A DNA stretch of 64,000 bases from Pseudonocardia hydrocarbonoxydans (GTDB taxonomy: Bacteria > Actinomycetota > Actinomycetes > Mycobacteriales > Pseudonocardiaceae), in the NCBI RefSeq assembly GCF_006539565.1, contig NZ_BJNG01000015.1, positions 124,001 to 188,000 on the forward strand, read 5' to 3'. The translations under genes and the position numbers were made by a program. Every line of letters starts with the position of its first letter. The first letter of the stretch is position 1. Below the pieces are notes generated by a model. The model saw only the letters and a list, made by a program, of their open reading frames with translations. It was not told where the DNA came from and did no database searches. Shown here piece by piece: positions 63,395 to 64,000 of this stretch.

Positions 63395-64000
63395 ACGGGT
63401 CCCGCTCCGCGAGGTCGTCCGCCTGGCCGCGCCCGCGCTGCCGGTGCTGGCGGCCGAGCCGCTGTACCTGCTCGTCGACACCGCGGTGGTCGGACGGCTC
63501 GGGGTGGTGCCGCTGGCCGGGCTGGCGATCGGGGGCGTGCTGTTCGCGCAGGTCACCAGCCAGCTGACCTTCCTGTCCTACGGCACCACGGCGCGCGCCG
63601 CGCGGCTGCACGGGGCGGGGCGCCGGGCCGACGCCGTCGCCGAGGGCGGGCAGGCGACCTGGCTCGCGCTCGCCGTCGGGACGGCCCTGCTCGTCGTCGG
63701 GCAGCTCGTCGCCGAACCGGTGGCCGCGTTCTTCTCCGGCAGCCGGGAGGCGGGCGACAGCGCGGTGGCCGACGCCGCCGTGTCCTGGCTGCGGATCGCG
63801 CTGTTCGGGGCGCCGCTGATCCTGGTGACGCTGGCGGGCAACGGCTGGATGCGCGGCGTGCAGGACACCGTCCGGCCGCTGCGCTACGTGCTGGCCGGCA
63901 ACGGGCTCTCGGCGGTGCTGTGCCCGGTGCTGGTGCACGGCGTCGGCTGGGGGCTGCCCGGGTCGGCGGCGGCGAACGTCGCGGGGCAGGCGGTGGCCGC
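63387..64000 (+). CDS. dinF: MATE/DinF-family efflux protein, cut by window end
   Basis: 204 complete codons are visible and the gene runs off the window. Start TTG 63387 overlaps the methyltransferase stop by 8 nt. The protein opens RLAAPALPVLAAEPLYLLVDTAVVGRLGVVPLAGLAIGG, the usual MATE N-terminus. At least five to six membrane segments follow (FAQVTSQLTFLSYGTTARAA; WLALAVGTALLVVGQLVAEPVAAFF; AGNGWMRGVQDTVRPLRYVLAGN). Its position after nrnA is that of dinF (Rv2836c) in mycobacteria. Substrates of this Na+- or H+-coupled exporter are not predictable. Confidence 0.9.
   Translation, partial: MAERVPLREVVRLAAPALPVLAAEPLYLLVDTAVVGRLGVVPLAGLAIGGVLFAQVTSQLTFLSYGTTARAARLHGAGRRADAVAEGGQATWLALAVGTALLVVGQLVAEPVAAFFSGSREAGDSAVADAAVSWLRIALFGAPLILVTLAGNGWMRGVQDTVRPLRYVLAGNGLSAVLCPVLVHGVGWGLPGSAAANVAGQAVA

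Overview
The window looks like the chromosome of a very GC-rich actinobacterium, most likely of the Pseudonocardia/Amycolatopsis/mycobacterial side of the phylum. GTG and TTG starts are common, adjacent genes often overlap by ATGA or GTGA, IF-2 has a long Gly/Pro/Arg-rich N-terminus, and two gene blocks keep the order known from Mycobacterium: phoH-ybeY-corC-era-recO-uppS-zur/smtB-glyS-dgt, and proS ... DUF4439 pair-rimP-nusA-ylxR-infB-ylxP-rbfA-nrnA-dinF. I see no phage, insertion sequence, tRNA, rRNA or CRISPR array.

Layout. 1-3.9 kb (minus): a Pls/PosA-family amino-acid-polymer synthetase, with an M1 aminopeptidase start translationally coupled to its end. 4.1-13.3 kb: phoH, a secreted TAP-like peptidase, an alditol-oxidase-like flavoenzyme, then the ybeY-corC-lhgO-era-PPOX operon and a HugZ-like gene. 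13.3-21.2 kb: recO, two RNA-methyltransferase-like genes, uppS, the zinc regulators smtB-zur, an AbiEi/DUF559-like gene between palindromic repeats, and glyS. 21.2-30.5 kb: two CNNM/CorC transporters, XdhC-like, YdcF-like, dgt, YccF, a secreted HNH lipoprotein, a DEAD-box helicase and a RIO kinase. 30.5-34 kb: a formaldehyde dehydrogenase/quinone reductase operon, a small membrane protein and a SnoaL-like protein, all behind promoters resembling the SigF/SigB type. 34-39 kb: yaaA, a leaderless cysteine-type leader peptide in front of metY-metX, then proS. 39-53 kb is the accessory region: three Ser/Thr kinases, a flavoprotein/membrane protein/FHA operon, an SOS-box HNH gene, a collagen-like secreted protein, a decayed gene remnant and a cation/proton antiporter. 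53-64 kb: yjbQ, an aminotransferase, the DUF4439 pair, the translation operon rimP-nusA-ylxR-infB-ylxP-rbfA-nrnA, a methyltransferase and the start of dinF.

The clearest shared signal is regulatory. Most operon heads carry an A-n-n-n-T -10 hexamer (usually TAnnnT) 6-8 nt before the start codon and no Shine-Dalgarno, so they are probably leaderless. This fixes several start codons. One leaderless unit is a 24-codon leader peptide with the R-H-V-D...S-x-x-C signature, probably a sulfur attenuator for metY-metX. Another is the HNH gene with a perfect LexA box on its promoter. The best specialised-metabolism candidate is the synthetase at 157-3933, whose adenylation pocket reads like a lysine code.
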